DNA of 27,122 bases from Anaerolineae bacterium (GTDB lineage: Bacteria > Chloroflexota > Anaerolineae > JAFGEY01). The notes below the pieces were generated by a model, which was not told where the DNA came from, did no database searches, and was given only the letters and a program-made list of their open reading frames with translations. The stretch is from NCBI GenBank assembly GCA_016931365.1, contig JAFGEY010000396.1:1-27122 (forward strand), in the 5' to 3' direction. The position numbers were made by a program, and so were the translations under genes. Numbering within the stretch: position 1 is the stretch's first letter; each line of letters starts with the position of its first letter. Below are positions 14,610 through 22,737 of the stretch, piece after piece.

Positions 14610-15805
14610 TGCACATTCTGATTATCCCTTCAGAAAGATACGTGCCATCCGATGCTCCACTTCAAGGCATATTTCAGCGCGATCAGGCTTATGCTCTCAA
14701 ACGAGCTGGTTATTATGTCGGAGTCATTTCCCTTCATCTGCGCTCGATTCGTCTACTGACTCGGAGAATCTCCGGTTGGAAGGTCGGTTTTCGGGTGCAA
14801 GATGACCAGGGCATGCCGGTTTTTAATTTCGACGGCTATGGAATCCCGCGCATATCTCCATTCTATCGGTGGTTGTGTCTTCAGGCCGGGCGAGCTTTAT
14901 TCAAAAAATATGTTGCGCAAAATGGCATGCCGGATATTGTCCATGCCCATAATGCCCTATGGGCGGGGGTGTTAGCTCGTCAACTCAAGGCAGAATGGGG
15001 AATGGCCTATGTACTAACCGAGCACAGTTCGGCTTTCGCGCGCGGACTGATTTTCAATGCGGAAAAAGCATATCTTCCAGACACGTTTCGATATGCCGAT
15101 CGGCGGCTGGTTGTCAGTCCTAGCCTGGGGTATGCTCTAGAAAAAATGGTGGGAGATTGTGTCTGTCCCTGGATATGGGTGCCCAATATCTTGGATGAAC
15201 GGTTTGAAAAGGCAGTTTTGAAGAAACCATCTGTACCTTACGGCAACAGACCCTTTTGTTTTCTCAACATAGGCTCGCTGGATGAAAACAAAGGGCAAAC
15301 CGACTTGCTCAATGCATTTGCGCAGCAATTTCGAGACAACAAGGCAATTCAGTTGCGATTGGGAGGAGCCGGCCCACTGCGTTCGACGTTGGAAGCATTG
15401 ACGCACACGCTCAATATCGAGCAGAACGTAACCTTTTTGGGTGCCCTGAGCCGCGAGCAGGTGCTGGCCGAAATGCAAGCCTGCGATGTGTTTGTTTTGG
15501 CAAGCCACTATGAAACTTTTGGGGTTGTGTTGATCGAAGCATTAGCCTGCGGCAAGCCGGTAATTGCTACAGCTTGCGGAGGCCCGGAAGCCATTGTGCA
15601 TTCAGCAAATGGTGTTCTGACGCCGATCCAAGATAGCACACAACTTGGCGAAGCGATGGCAACTATGCGCGAAAATGTGGATTGCTATGATCCGCTTCAG
15701 ATTCGAGAAAATTGCATTGCTCGATTCGGCGAGCAAGCAGTGGTTAACCAGTTAGTCAGTATTTATCGTGAGTTGAGTTCGGAGTATCACAACAGACAAG
15801 TATGA
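14609..15805 (+). CDS. Family 4 glycosyltransferase
   Basis: This GT-B fold glycosyltransferase has 398 residues. The N-terminal domain starts HILIIPSERYVPSDAPLQG and carries IVHAHNALWAGVLAR, TEHSS and VVSPSL. The C-terminal domain has FLNIGSLDENKGQ, LRLGGAGPLR, VTFLGALSREQV and the EX7E pair Glu302 and Glu310 in SHYETFGVVLIEALACGKPV, followed by GGPEAIV. The ATG at 14609 overlaps the previous stop; a GTG directly before it (14606) is also possible. It ends in an ATGA overlap with hisH, so it is coupled to the amidino-sugar genes. Retaining transfer from a nucleotide sugar is expected. Confidence 0.93.
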   Translation: MHILIIPSERYVPSDAPLQGIFQRDQAYALKRAGYYVGVISLHLRSIRLLTRRISGWKVGFRVQDDQGMPVFNFDGYGIPRISPFYRWLCLQAGRALFKKYVAQNGMPDIVHAHNALWAGVLARQLKAEWGMAYVLTEHSSAFARGLIFNAEKAYLPDTFRYADRRLVVSPSLGYALEKMVGDCVCPWIWVPNILDERFEKAVLKKPSVPYGNRPFCFLNIGSLDENKGQTDLLNAFAQQFRDNKAIQLRLGGAGPLRSTLEALTHTLNIEQNVTFLGALSREQVLAEMQACDVFVLASHYETFGVVLIEALACGKPVIATACGGPEAIVHSANGVLTPIQDSTQLGEAMATMRENVDCYDPLQIRENCIARFGEQAVVNQLVSIYRELSSEYHNRQV

Positions 15806-16419
15806 TCGCGATCATTGATTACGGCATGGGCAATCTTGGATCCATTCTCAATATGCTCAAAAAAGTCGGCGCGGAAACCGTCATATCGTCCGATGCAGCG
15901 CTGATTGAGCGGGCCGATAAGCTGATTTTGCCTGGTGTGGGCGCATTCGATTATGGAATCAAGAACCTGACCGAACACGGCTTGATCCCTCTGCTCAATG
16001 CCCAAGTAATTGAAAGCAAAAAGCCCATCCTCGGCTTGTGTCTGGGTATGCAGCTGTTTACCAGACACAGCGCGGAAGGTCAATTGCCTGGTCTGGGCTG
16101 GATCGATGCCGAAACCGTGCGTTTTCAATTCGATCAAGCCAATGTACATCTCAAGGTGCCGCATATGGGCTGGAATTCGCTCCGCGTTTGCCAACCGCAC
16201 CCGATTTTCATTGATCTGGACAACGAGCCGCGTTTTTACTTTGTTCATTCTTATCACGTGGTTTGTGCAGACACACGAAATGTGTTGGCACAGACCCGAT
16301 ACGGCGACGATTTTGCTTCGGTAATAGGGCAAGGTAATATCACAGGCGTGCAATTTCATCCTGAAAAGAGCCATAGATTCGGCATGCAACTTTTAAAAAA
16401 CTTTGCGGAGCACAGCTAG
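15802..16419 (+). CDS. hisH: HisH-type glutamine amidotransferase subunit (LPS-type paralog)
   Basis: The 205-residue product is a class I glutaminase with the full catalytic triad: Cys80 in LGLCLGMQLF, His186 and Glu188 in VQFHPEKS. It also has IDYGMGNLGS at residues 5-14 and VPHMGWN at 119-125, both standard in HisH. It releases ammonia from glutamine for a synthase partner. The gene abuts hisF with no spacing and is followed by the WbpG-like amidotransferase, with no other histidine gene present. In Pseudomonas aeruginosa O-antigen loci the same trio makes an acetamidino group on a mannuronic acid, and I infer that role here. Confidence 0.93.
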   Translation: MIAIIDYGMGNLGSILNMLKKVGAETVISSDAALIERADKLILPGVGAFDYGIKNLTEHGLIPLLNAQVIESKKPILGLCLGMQLFTRHSAEGQLPGLGWIDAETVRFQFDQANVHLKVPHMGWNSLRVCQPHPIFIDLDNEPRFYFVHSYHVVCADTRNVLAQTRYGDDFASVIGQGNITGVQFHPEKSHRFGMQLLKNFAEHS

Positions 16420-17184
16420 ATGATCCAGACGCGAGTTATCCCCTGCTTGCTACTCCGAAATCAGGGGTTGGTGAAAACCGTCCAATTCAAGTCACCCAAA
16501 TATCTTGGCGATCCGATCAATATTGTCAGAATTTTTAACGACAAAGAAGTAGATGAACTGATCTTTTTGGATATTACGGCTACAGTCGAAAACAACAAGC
16601 CACCGTTTGCCTTGGTGGAAAAGATTGCCGGCGAGTGCTTTATGCCTCTGGGTTATGGCGGAGGCGTCCGCACATTGGAAGACATGAAAACTCTTTTCAG
16701 CATTGGCATTGAAAAGGTAGTTGTGAATAGCTATGCCGCTGAAAATCCAGCATTCATTCGCGCCGCCGCCGATTTGTTTGGGAGTCAGAGTGTGGTTGTA
16801 TCTGTGGACGTAAAAAAGAATCGGTGGGGTAAATATCAGGTATTCACGCACAGCGGCACGCGATCAACCGGTTTGGAGCCGATCCGGTTCGCTGCCGAAA
16901 TGGAAAAATGTGGGGCCGGCGAGCTGTTTTTAACCTCCATCGACCGCGATGGCACTATGCAGGGCTATGATCTGAACCTCGTCCATCAGGTTTCTGAAGT
17001 CGTCGGTATTCCGGTAGTGGCTTGCGGTGGAGCCGGCAGCATCCGGCATTTGGGTGAAGCCGTGAAACAGGGCGGTGCTTCGGCGGCCGCTGCCGGGAGC
17101 ATGTTTGTCTTTCAAGGGCCGCTTCGCGCTGTGTTAATCAGCTACCCATCTCAACAAGAATTGCGTCAGGTTTTTAGCGATTAG
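16420..17184 (+). CDS. hisF: HisF-type cyclase paralog lacking Asp11
   Basis: This TIM barrel of 254 residues aligns from the first residue with HisF. IPCLLLRNQGLVKTV (7-21) takes the place of the usual IPCLDVKNGRVVKGV, so the catalytic aspartate at position 11 is leucine. Asp130 in VVVSVDVKKN is kept. Other family parts are present: DELIFLDITA, PLGYGGGVRT, EKVVVNS, FLTSIDRDGTMQGYD and VVACGGAGS. This matches the HisF2-like proteins of polysaccharide loci, thought to channel or transfer ammonia from HisH to WbpG, not to cyclise imidazole glycerol phosphate. It is directly joined to hisH. Confidence 0.93.
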   Translation: MIQTRVIPCLLLRNQGLVKTVQFKSPKYLGDPINIVRIFNDKEVDELIFLDITATVENNKPPFALVEKIAGECFMPLGYGGGVRTLEDMKTLFSIGIEKVVVNSYAAENPAFIRAAADLFGSQSVVVSVDVKKNRWGKYQVFTHSGTRSTGLEPIRFAAEMEKCGAGELFLTSIDRDGTMQGYDLNLVHQVSEVVGIPVVACGGAGSIRHLGEAVKQGGASAAAAGSMFVFQGPLRAVLISYPSQQELRQVFSD

Positions 17185-17227
17185 CATTTGCGCGGCAATT
17201 AGGCAGGTTAGCATAACGGGAGATACA

Positions 17228-18373
17228 ATGGCCAGACCCTATCAAATTTGCGCTCGATGTGTGATGGATACGACTGATCCCGATCTGGTGTTCGATGAGC
17301 AAGGTGTATGTAGCCACTGTCACGCATACGATCGGGCAATCAGCAAATATGTCCTTATAGGTGAGGCCGGTCAACGCAAGGTTGAAAGGTTGACCGAGCG
17401 TATCAAAAAAGAAGGAGTTGGCAAGCCGTATGATTGTGTAATTGGTGTCAGTGGTGGGGTAGATAGCACTTTTGTGGCTTACCGGGTGAAGCAATTGGGG
17501 CTGCGTCCTGTAGCTGTTCACCTGGACAACGGCTGGGATTCTGAGTTGGCGGTAAAAAATATCGAGCAGGCCTTGAAAAGGCTTGGCATTGATCTGTATA
17601 CCCAAGTCCTTGATTGGGAAGAGTTCAAGGATTTGCAGTTGTCCTTCTTGAAAGCATCTACCCCGGACTCGGAAATTCCCAGCGATCATGCCATCGTGGC
17701 TTGCCTGCATCAGACAGCGCGCAAGATGAAAATCAAATACATTATCACCGGAGGCAACGTGCGCACTGAGTCGCATCTGCCGGCGGCATGGTCGCAGGGT
17801 CATATGGATTGGAAGTACATCTCGCACGTCCAAAAGCAATTCGGCACCGTCGCGCTTAAGACCTTTCCTCATCTAGATTTCTGGACCCAAGTTTACGACC
17901 GTTTGACCCAAAAACAGATCGCTATTTTGAACTACCTGGATTATTCGAAAAAGGACGTAATGCCCATCCTTGAACAAGAGATCGGCTGGCGCTATTATGG
18001 GGGCAAGCACTATGAGTCTATTTATACGCGATGGTATCAAGGTTTCTGGCTGCCACGCAAATTTGGCTATGATAAACGCCGTGTTCATTTGTCCAGCCTG
18101 ATTTGCTCGGGAGAAATCACCAGAGATCAGGCTCTTGAGACACTTGGAGTCCCTGCTTACGATCCTGCTTTGCAGGAGGAAGATACCGCCTATGTGATCA
18201 AAAAACTGGGGCTGACCGAAGAACAATTAGAGGCTATTCTGAGTTTGCCTAAAAAATCTTTTTGGGACTATCCTTCTTATGGCCGCTCCTTTCAGGGACG
18301 GATTTACCGTGGATTGCGCGCGGTCTATGTCGGTTTGAGAAAGTTGATCAAGCGAGTCAGGTCAGCAAAGTGA
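17228..18373 (+). CDS. wbpG: N-acetyl sugar amidotransferase (WbpG/PseA/LegG family)
   Basis: The 381-residue product begins with a four-cysteine metal site (Cys8, Cys11, Cys28, Cys31 in CARC and CSHC), followed by the PP-loop VSGGVDSTFVAYR (74-86) that binds ATP for adenylation. Further signatures are VHLDNGWDSELAVKNI, IITGGNVRTES and KDVMPILEQEIGWRYYGGKHYES, all typical of the family. With ammonia from HisH and HisF it would convert an N-acetyl group into an acetamidino group on the UDP-diacetamido-uronate or on a related sugar. GGGAGA precedes the ATG after a 43-base gap, the largest in this stretch. The basic C-terminus ends in a GTGA overlap with the next glycosyltransferase. Confidence 0.93.
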   Translation: MARPYQICARCVMDTTDPDLVFDEQGVCSHCHAYDRAISKYVLIGEAGQRKVERLTERIKKEGVGKPYDCVIGVSGGVDSTFVAYRVKQLGLRPVAVHLDNGWDSELAVKNIEQALKRLGIDLYTQVLDWEEFKDLQLSFLKASTPDSEIPSDHAIVACLHQTARKMKIKYIITGGNVRTESHLPAAWSQGHMDWKYISHVQKQFGTVALKTFPHLDFWTQVYDRLTQKQIAILNYLDYSKKDVMPILEQEIGWRYYGGKHYESIYTRWYQGFWLPRKFGYDKRRVHLSSLICSGEITRDQALETLGVPAYDPALQEEDTAYVIKKLGLTEEQLEAILSLPKKSFWDYPSYGRSFQGRIYRGLRAVYVGLRKLIKRVRSAK

Positions 18374-19662
18374 AAAAGCATGTTTTGGTGATCTCCTTTG
18401 ACTTTCCTCCTCAGGGCGGTACCGGCGCCATCCGTGTGACCAAATTCGCCAAATACCTGCCGGAGTTTGGTTGGCAGCCAGTGGTGGTCGCTTCGGATGC
18501 ATTGTGGAATCCTGATGATAGTTTGGCGCGGGATGTGCCCGATGTGCCGGTTTATCGGGTAGGCTGGCCGCGCTGGGTATCCAGGCTCCAGCCCAACAGA
18601 TCGACGCCCTCAGTCCGTGCAGAGGTAACTACGGCCCAGACTGCCCGGATATCCCAATTTCGAAGCTGGCTTCTCTCAATCGTGCGGCATATTCTCGTTC
18701 CGGATGTCAACGTGCTATGGGTTGGAGGAGCACAGCGTGTTTGTGAACAAGTGTTGCAGACATATCCCTGCGATGCGGTACTGACCACTTCACCGCCCCA
18801 TTCGGTCCATCTAGTGGGATATAGGTTGCATAAGCATTTAGGAATACCCTGGATCGCAGACTTTCGTGATGTATGGACGGCCGAAAATCTGGCTTTGCGC
18901 CGTATGGGAAAGGTGCATTTTATGCGCCAACAGCGTATTGAACGCCGGATATTAGCGGCATGTGACCACGCGATTATGGTCACAGAACCGCTGGCCCAAC
19001 AAACCCAGATTTGTTTTGGCCCGCTTGTCGCTTCGAAATGCAGCACGATCACCAATGGTTTTGATCTGGATGATTTTGTATCTTCTCCGTCAACGCTGGC
19101 AAACGACAGATTTGTGATGACGTATGTGGGCACCGTTCTTGGTCCACGGACTAACAATCTACTCCCGGAAGGACTGCGACTCGCCTTAGCACAAAGCGAG
19201 GTCTTTCGCCAAAAAGTACTTTTTCGCTTTATCGGTAAATTGGACCCCACCTACCGCATGCGCCTAACCGGACTTGAAGATAACATAGACATAGTAGATA
19301 TGGTTGCCCATGATAAGGCTATTGCAATGATGCGAGCAGCCCATCTCCTCTTACTGCTGTTACCTAACGACAATGAAGGACGTATGTCTTTCACCAACAA
19401 GTTCTTCGAGTATCTGGCGGCCCGCCGGCCTATTTTAGCGCTGGTTCCACCAGGCCTTGTCAGCGACATCGTTGTGCAGGAACAAATTGGCATAGTTGCC
19501 ATGCCGGATAATGCTCCAGCAATTGCCCAGGCGTTGTTGACGATGTTTGAAACGGTTCAGATTCAGCCGGATGGCTACTGCCCGTCGGGCGCTTTGTTGG
19601 CGCGTTTTGACCGGCGTATACTCACCCAGAATTTAGCAGAGATCTTGAGCAAAGTTGCATAA
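18370..19662 (+). CDS. GT-B (family 4-like) glycosyltransferase
   Basis: The 430-residue product starts MKKHVLVISFDFPPQGGTGA, a common N-terminus of GT4 enzymes in glycan loci, followed by KYLPEFGWQPVVVAS. The middle carries TTSPPHSVHLVGYRL, WIADFRDVWT and ITNGFDLDDF, and the C-terminal donor domain has YVGTVLG, LLLLLPNDNEG and FTNKFFEYLAARRPILALVPPG, where the glutamate of FFEYL is the expected donor-binding acid. The start is the GTG at 18370, overlapping the previous stop (GTGA). Donor sugar unknown. Its position after WbpG makes it one candidate for transferring the amidino sugar, but this is only positional. Confidence 0.88.
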   Translation: MKKHVLVISFDFPPQGGTGAIRVTKFAKYLPEFGWQPVVVASDALWNPDDSLARDVPDVPVYRVGWPRWVSRLQPNRSTPSVRAEVTTAQTARISQFRSWLLSIVRHILVPDVNVLWVGGAQRVCEQVLQTYPCDAVLTTSPPHSVHLVGYRLHKHLGIPWIADFRDVWTAENLALRRMGKVHFMRQQRIERRILAACDHAIMVTEPLAQQTQICFGPLVASKCSTITNGFDLDDFVSSPSTLANDRFVMTYVGTVLGPRTNNLLPEGLRLALAQSEVFRQKVLFRFIGKLDPTYRMRLTGLEDNIDIVDMVAHDKAIAMMRAAHLLLLLLPNDNEGRMSFTNKFFEYLAARRPILALVPPGLVSDIVVQEQIGIVAMPDNAPAIAQALLTMFETVQIQPDGYCPSGALLARFDRRILTQNLAEILSKVA

Positions 19663-19672
19663 GAGAATTTCA

Positions 19673-20467
19673 ATGAATAAATATCGTCAAATATCATCCG
19701 CATATTGGCTTTCTCATTGGCAGCAAGCAACCCATAGTGGGACAGATAAAACAGATGCTTTTTCGAGAAAACTGGTACGTTATCTCAAAAAAGAACTAGA
19801 TCCCATCACAGGAAAGGCTATTCTTGATGTCGGTGCAGGGACTGGACAGGTTGATATCTTGTTAACACAAGCTGGTGCAAAGCTAACTTTACTCGACATC
19901 TCTGATAATAGCATTGCGTTTTGTAGAAACACTTTCCAGAATTTTTCACTGGAGGCTACATTTATTGTTCTGGACATGTTTGAAATTGCTACAGAGCAAG
20001 TTCTGAAGGAACAGTTTGATGTTGTTTTCAGCTCTGGCGTCATTGAACATTACTCGGAGCAAGAGCAGAAAAGTATCTTGGCCAATATGGGATACTGTTG
20101 TAAGCCTGGAGGGATGGTGATCAATTTTGCTCCATCATATCGAGGCTCGATCTATCGTCACACAAAGGAAATGCTTGAAAAATCAGGGCAGTGGAAATTT
20201 GGAGCTGAATTTCCGGTGAAAACTCTTCGGCATTGCGTCTCTTCCTCGCTATCTATTAAGCGAGAATATAACATAATGTTTTTGGAACAGTTCTCGCTGG
20301 CGCCCCTACACGGGTTACGTAAGATTCTTTATTACTTTTTACGCCTTTTATTAGCAAGGCAACTTGACCCCTTCTACGCGCAACTTTTCGGGGGATATTT
20401 GCTTGTCTCTGTTTTTGAAAAGAAAGTGGCCGGAAGGGCAGAGATTGCTAATGCCTCGACTGCCTAA
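19673..20467 (+). CDS. Class I SAM-dependent methyltransferase, AT-rich gene
   Basis: The 264-residue product has the methyltransferase motif I ILDVGAGTGQVDILL (50-64), the acidic strand TLLDIS, and FDVVFSSGVIEHYSEQE, then YCCKPGGMVINFAPS, a Methyltransf_11-like arrangement. The C-terminal segment is hydrophobic and basic (ILYYFLRLLLARQ), suggesting membrane contact. The gene has clearly lower GC than its neighbours: 40% in 19861-19920 and 35% in 19921-19980 by hand count, against 65% in 4861-4920. This points to a separate origin. ATG 19673 is preferred to an in-frame TTG at 19655. It overlaps the next gene by 17 bases. Confidence 0.82.
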   Translation: MNKYRQISSAYWLSHWQQATHSGTDKTDAFSRKLVRYLKKELDPITGKAILDVGAGTGQVDILLTQAGAKLTLLDISDNSIAFCRNTFQNFSLEATFIVLDMFEIATEQVLKEQFDVVFSSGVIEHYSEQEQKSILANMGYCCKPGGMVINFAPSYRGSIYRHTKEMLEKSGQWKFGAEFPVKTLRHCVSSSLSIKREYNIMFLEQFSLAPLHGLRKILYYFLRLLLARQLDPFYAQLFGGYLLVSVFEKKVAGRAEIANASTA

Positions 20468-21587
20468 AGTTCTGTCTGTTTTCGGCACGCGCCCCGAAGC
20501 CATCAAATTGGCGCCGGTCATTCGGTGTCTTGCCGAAGACACCGATCGCTTGCGCCAGGTGGTGGTCGTCACCGCGCAACACCGCGAGATGCTCGATCAG
20601 GTCTTGCGCCTGTTCGCCATCACCCCAGATTATGATTTGGATTTGATGCGCGCCGGGCAAAGCCCTTTCGAGATCACGACGCAGGCAATGCTGGGACTCA
20701 AACCCATCCTGGAAACAGAGCAGCCCGACATCGTGTTGGTACAGGGCGACACTACGACGGTAGTGGCCGCGTCACTGGCCGCCTATTACCTCAGGATTCC
20801 CATCGGTCATGTTGAAGCTGGCTTGCGCACCTACGACAAATTCCAACCCTTTCCGGAAGAAATGAATCGGCGGCTCACCAGTGTCCTGGCCGATCTGCAT
20901 TTTGCGCCTACGCCGACAGCCCGCGAGCACCTCACGAGAGAGAATATACCTGATGACCACATCTACGTTACCGGTAATACGGTGATTGATGCGTTGTTGT
21001 CGGTGGCATACCATCCCTATATATTCGATACCGCGCCATTGAATAGCCTGAATTTTGACCAAACGCGCGTGCTTCTGGTCACGGCCCATCGCCGAGAAAA
21101 CTGGGGACAACCTATTCGGAATATCTGTGCAGCCATCCGGCAGTTGGTGCAGGCTTTTGGAGATGTCGTCGTAGTCTTTTCCGTCCACAAGAATCCGGCA
21201 GTGCGGCAAATCGTGGAGGCCGAGTTAAACGCTGTCGCGCGCGTCCATCTGGTTGAGCCGCTGGATTATGAACCGTTTGTCCACCTGATGCAGCGCGCTT
21301 ATCTGATTCTGACCGATTCAGGCGGCATTCAGGAAGAAGCGCCGAGTTTGGGTAAGCCGGTATTGGTATTGCGCAACGTGACTGAGCGACCTGAGGGTGT
21401 TGCCGCCGGTACGCTGTGCGTTGTAGGCACGGATATTGAGCGCATCACGGTCGAAACCGCGCGCTTGCTTTCTGATCGGTCCGCCTACATGGCAATGGCC
21501 CAGGCCAGCAATCCCTACGGCGACGGCCAGGCTGCACAGCGCATTGTGGATATACTTGAGCACTGGTTGGCGGAGCCGGGTGTATGA
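20451..21587 (+). CDS. wecB: UDP-N-acetylglucosamine 2-epimerase, non-hydrolysing (WecB type)
   Basis: This second 2-epimerase of 378 residues has the WecB N-terminus VFGTRPEAIKLAPVI (residues 10-24). Catalytic-type residues are Asp100 in VQGDTTTV, Glu122 in HVEAGLRT, PFPEEMNRRL and His213 in TAHRRENWG, with LTDSGGIQEEAPSLGKPVLVLR near the end. It interconverts UDP-GlcNAc and UDP-ManNAc. The start at 20451 overlaps the methyltransferase by 17 bases, and the stop overlaps the next start (ATGA). It is too different from the paralog at 9344 to be a recent duplicate. It may provide UDP-ManNAc for the dehydrogenase or a separate ManNAc residue. Confidence 0.94.
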   Translation: MPRLPKVLSVFGTRPEAIKLAPVIRCLAEDTDRLRQVVVVTAQHREMLDQVLRLFAITPDYDLDLMRAGQSPFEITTQAMLGLKPILETEQPDIVLVQGDTTTVVAASLAAYYLRIPIGHVEAGLRTYDKFQPFPEEMNRRLTSVLADLHFAPTPTAREHLTRENIPDDHIYVTGNTVIDALLSVAYHPYIFDTAPLNSLNFDQTRVLLVTAHRRENWGQPIRNICAAIRQLVQAFGDVVVVFSVHKNPAVRQIVEAELNAVARVHLVEPLDYEPFVHLMQRAYLILTDSGGIQEEAPSLGKPVLVLRNVTERPEGVAAGTLCVVGTDIERITVETARLLSDRSAYMAMAQASNPYGDGQAAQRIVDILEHWLAEPGV

Positions 21588-22729
21588 ATGACTTGGTCTT
21601 TTGCGGCGTCAATGATTGGCGTAGTATCAAGCAGCGCCCGCAACATTTAGCGGAACGTCTTGCCGCCACTCACCGGGTTTTGTACGTGAATCCCATCAGT
21701 TACTCATTTGCCACCCACATTGTGCGCCAAGTGCGCAATACGACGCAACGCCGCTGCCGGTCTACACTGGAACAACTGGCCGAAAAGTTATGGCTCTTTA
21801 CGCCTGCTCCAGCCCTACCCTTCAGTCGTCGAATACGGACCATCAACCGCCTGAACCAACGTTGGTTGGCTCTCCAATTGCGTCCGATATTGCACAACTT
21901 GAATATGCTTACACCGCTATTGTGGCTTTCTTTTCCCACCGACGTTGATCTCATTGGACATTTGCATGAGCAACGGGTTGTCTTTGATTGCATGGACAAT
22001 TATCCCGGCTTTTTCAGTGGCCGCGAGCACGTCGTCATTACGGCGATGGAGCGCGACTTGCTCCATCGTGCCGATCTAGTGATTGCCACGGCACAATCAC
22101 TTTGGGAAAAGTGCCGTCAGATCAATGCAAATACGCACCTAGTTCCGAACGGTGTGGATGCTGCTCATTTTGCACGCGCCCGCGCCGGATTAGCCGAAGC
22201 AGAGGACTTGCACACTTGTCCTCATCCACGTTTTGGATATATTGGAACGATTGGCCCATGGACGGATGTGGACAGCATGATTGCTTTGGCAAAAGCTGTC
22301 CCAGAAGGCAGTGTGATTGTTATCGGCCCTTGGGAAATTCCACGACCGGCCGAATTACCGACCAACCTGTATATTTTAGGATCACGGTTGTATGCACATT
22401 TGCCAGAATATCTGGCTGGCTTTGATGTTGCCTTAATACCATTTAAGATAGGACCACTCACTCAAGCGGTTAATCCTGTTAAGCTATTTGAGTACGCGGC
22501 CGCAGGAGTTCCCATTGTGGCGACGGCAACGGATGAATTGGCACGGTTTGCAGAATGGTGTACTTTGGCTGATTCATCATCATTTGTGTCTTTGGCCATC
22601 CGGGCTGCGCGTGAAATATCTACAAAAGAATATCAACAGCGGCTGGCGCAGGCAGCGGTTAAAGCGCAGGAGAGTGATTGGCAGAGACGCATAGAGGTCA
22701 TTGAAAGTTTTCAAAAGAATCTGGATTGA
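21584..22729 (+). CDS. GT-B glycosyltransferase (TuaH-like)
   Basis: The 381-residue product starts NDLVFCGVNDWRSIKQRPQHLAERLA, a pattern of the glycosyltransferase group related to teichuronic acid TuaH. It contains VVFDCMDNYPGF, VIATAQSLWEKC, HLVPNGVDAAHF, FGYIGTIGPWTDV, VIVIGPWEIP and the donor-site stretch NPVKLFEYAAAGVPIVATATDEL. It is cytoplasmic or membrane-associated, using a nucleotide-sugar donor. ATG 21584 overlaps the epimerase stop by 4 bases. Donor and linkage are unknown. Confidence 0.88.
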   Translation: MNDLVFCGVNDWRSIKQRPQHLAERLAATHRVLYVNPISYSFATHIVRQVRNTTQRRCRSTLEQLAEKLWLFTPAPALPFSRRIRTINRLNQRWLALQLRPILHNLNMLTPLLWLSFPTDVDLIGHLHEQRVVFDCMDNYPGFFSGREHVVITAMERDLLHRADLVIATAQSLWEKCRQINANTHLVPNGVDAAHFARARAGLAEAEDLHTCPHPRFGYIGTIGPWTDVDSMIALAKAVPEGSVIVIGPWEIPRPAELPTNLYILGSRLYAHLPEYLAGFDVALIPFKIGPLTQAVNPVKLFEYAAAGVPIVATATDELARFAEWCTLADSSSFVSLAIRAAREISTKEYQQRLAQAAVKAQESDWQRRIEVIESFQKNLD

Positions 22730-22737
22730 CATTGTCT

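Noticed and set aside
15802..17184. HisH and HisF as part of a histidine operon
   Set aside because: No other his gene is present, WbpG follows directly, and HisF lacks Asp11, so the polysaccharide-type role fits better.
17185..17227. Internal promoter before the WbpG-like gene
   Set aside because: The 43-base gap has a ribosome site but no convincing -35/-10 pair.
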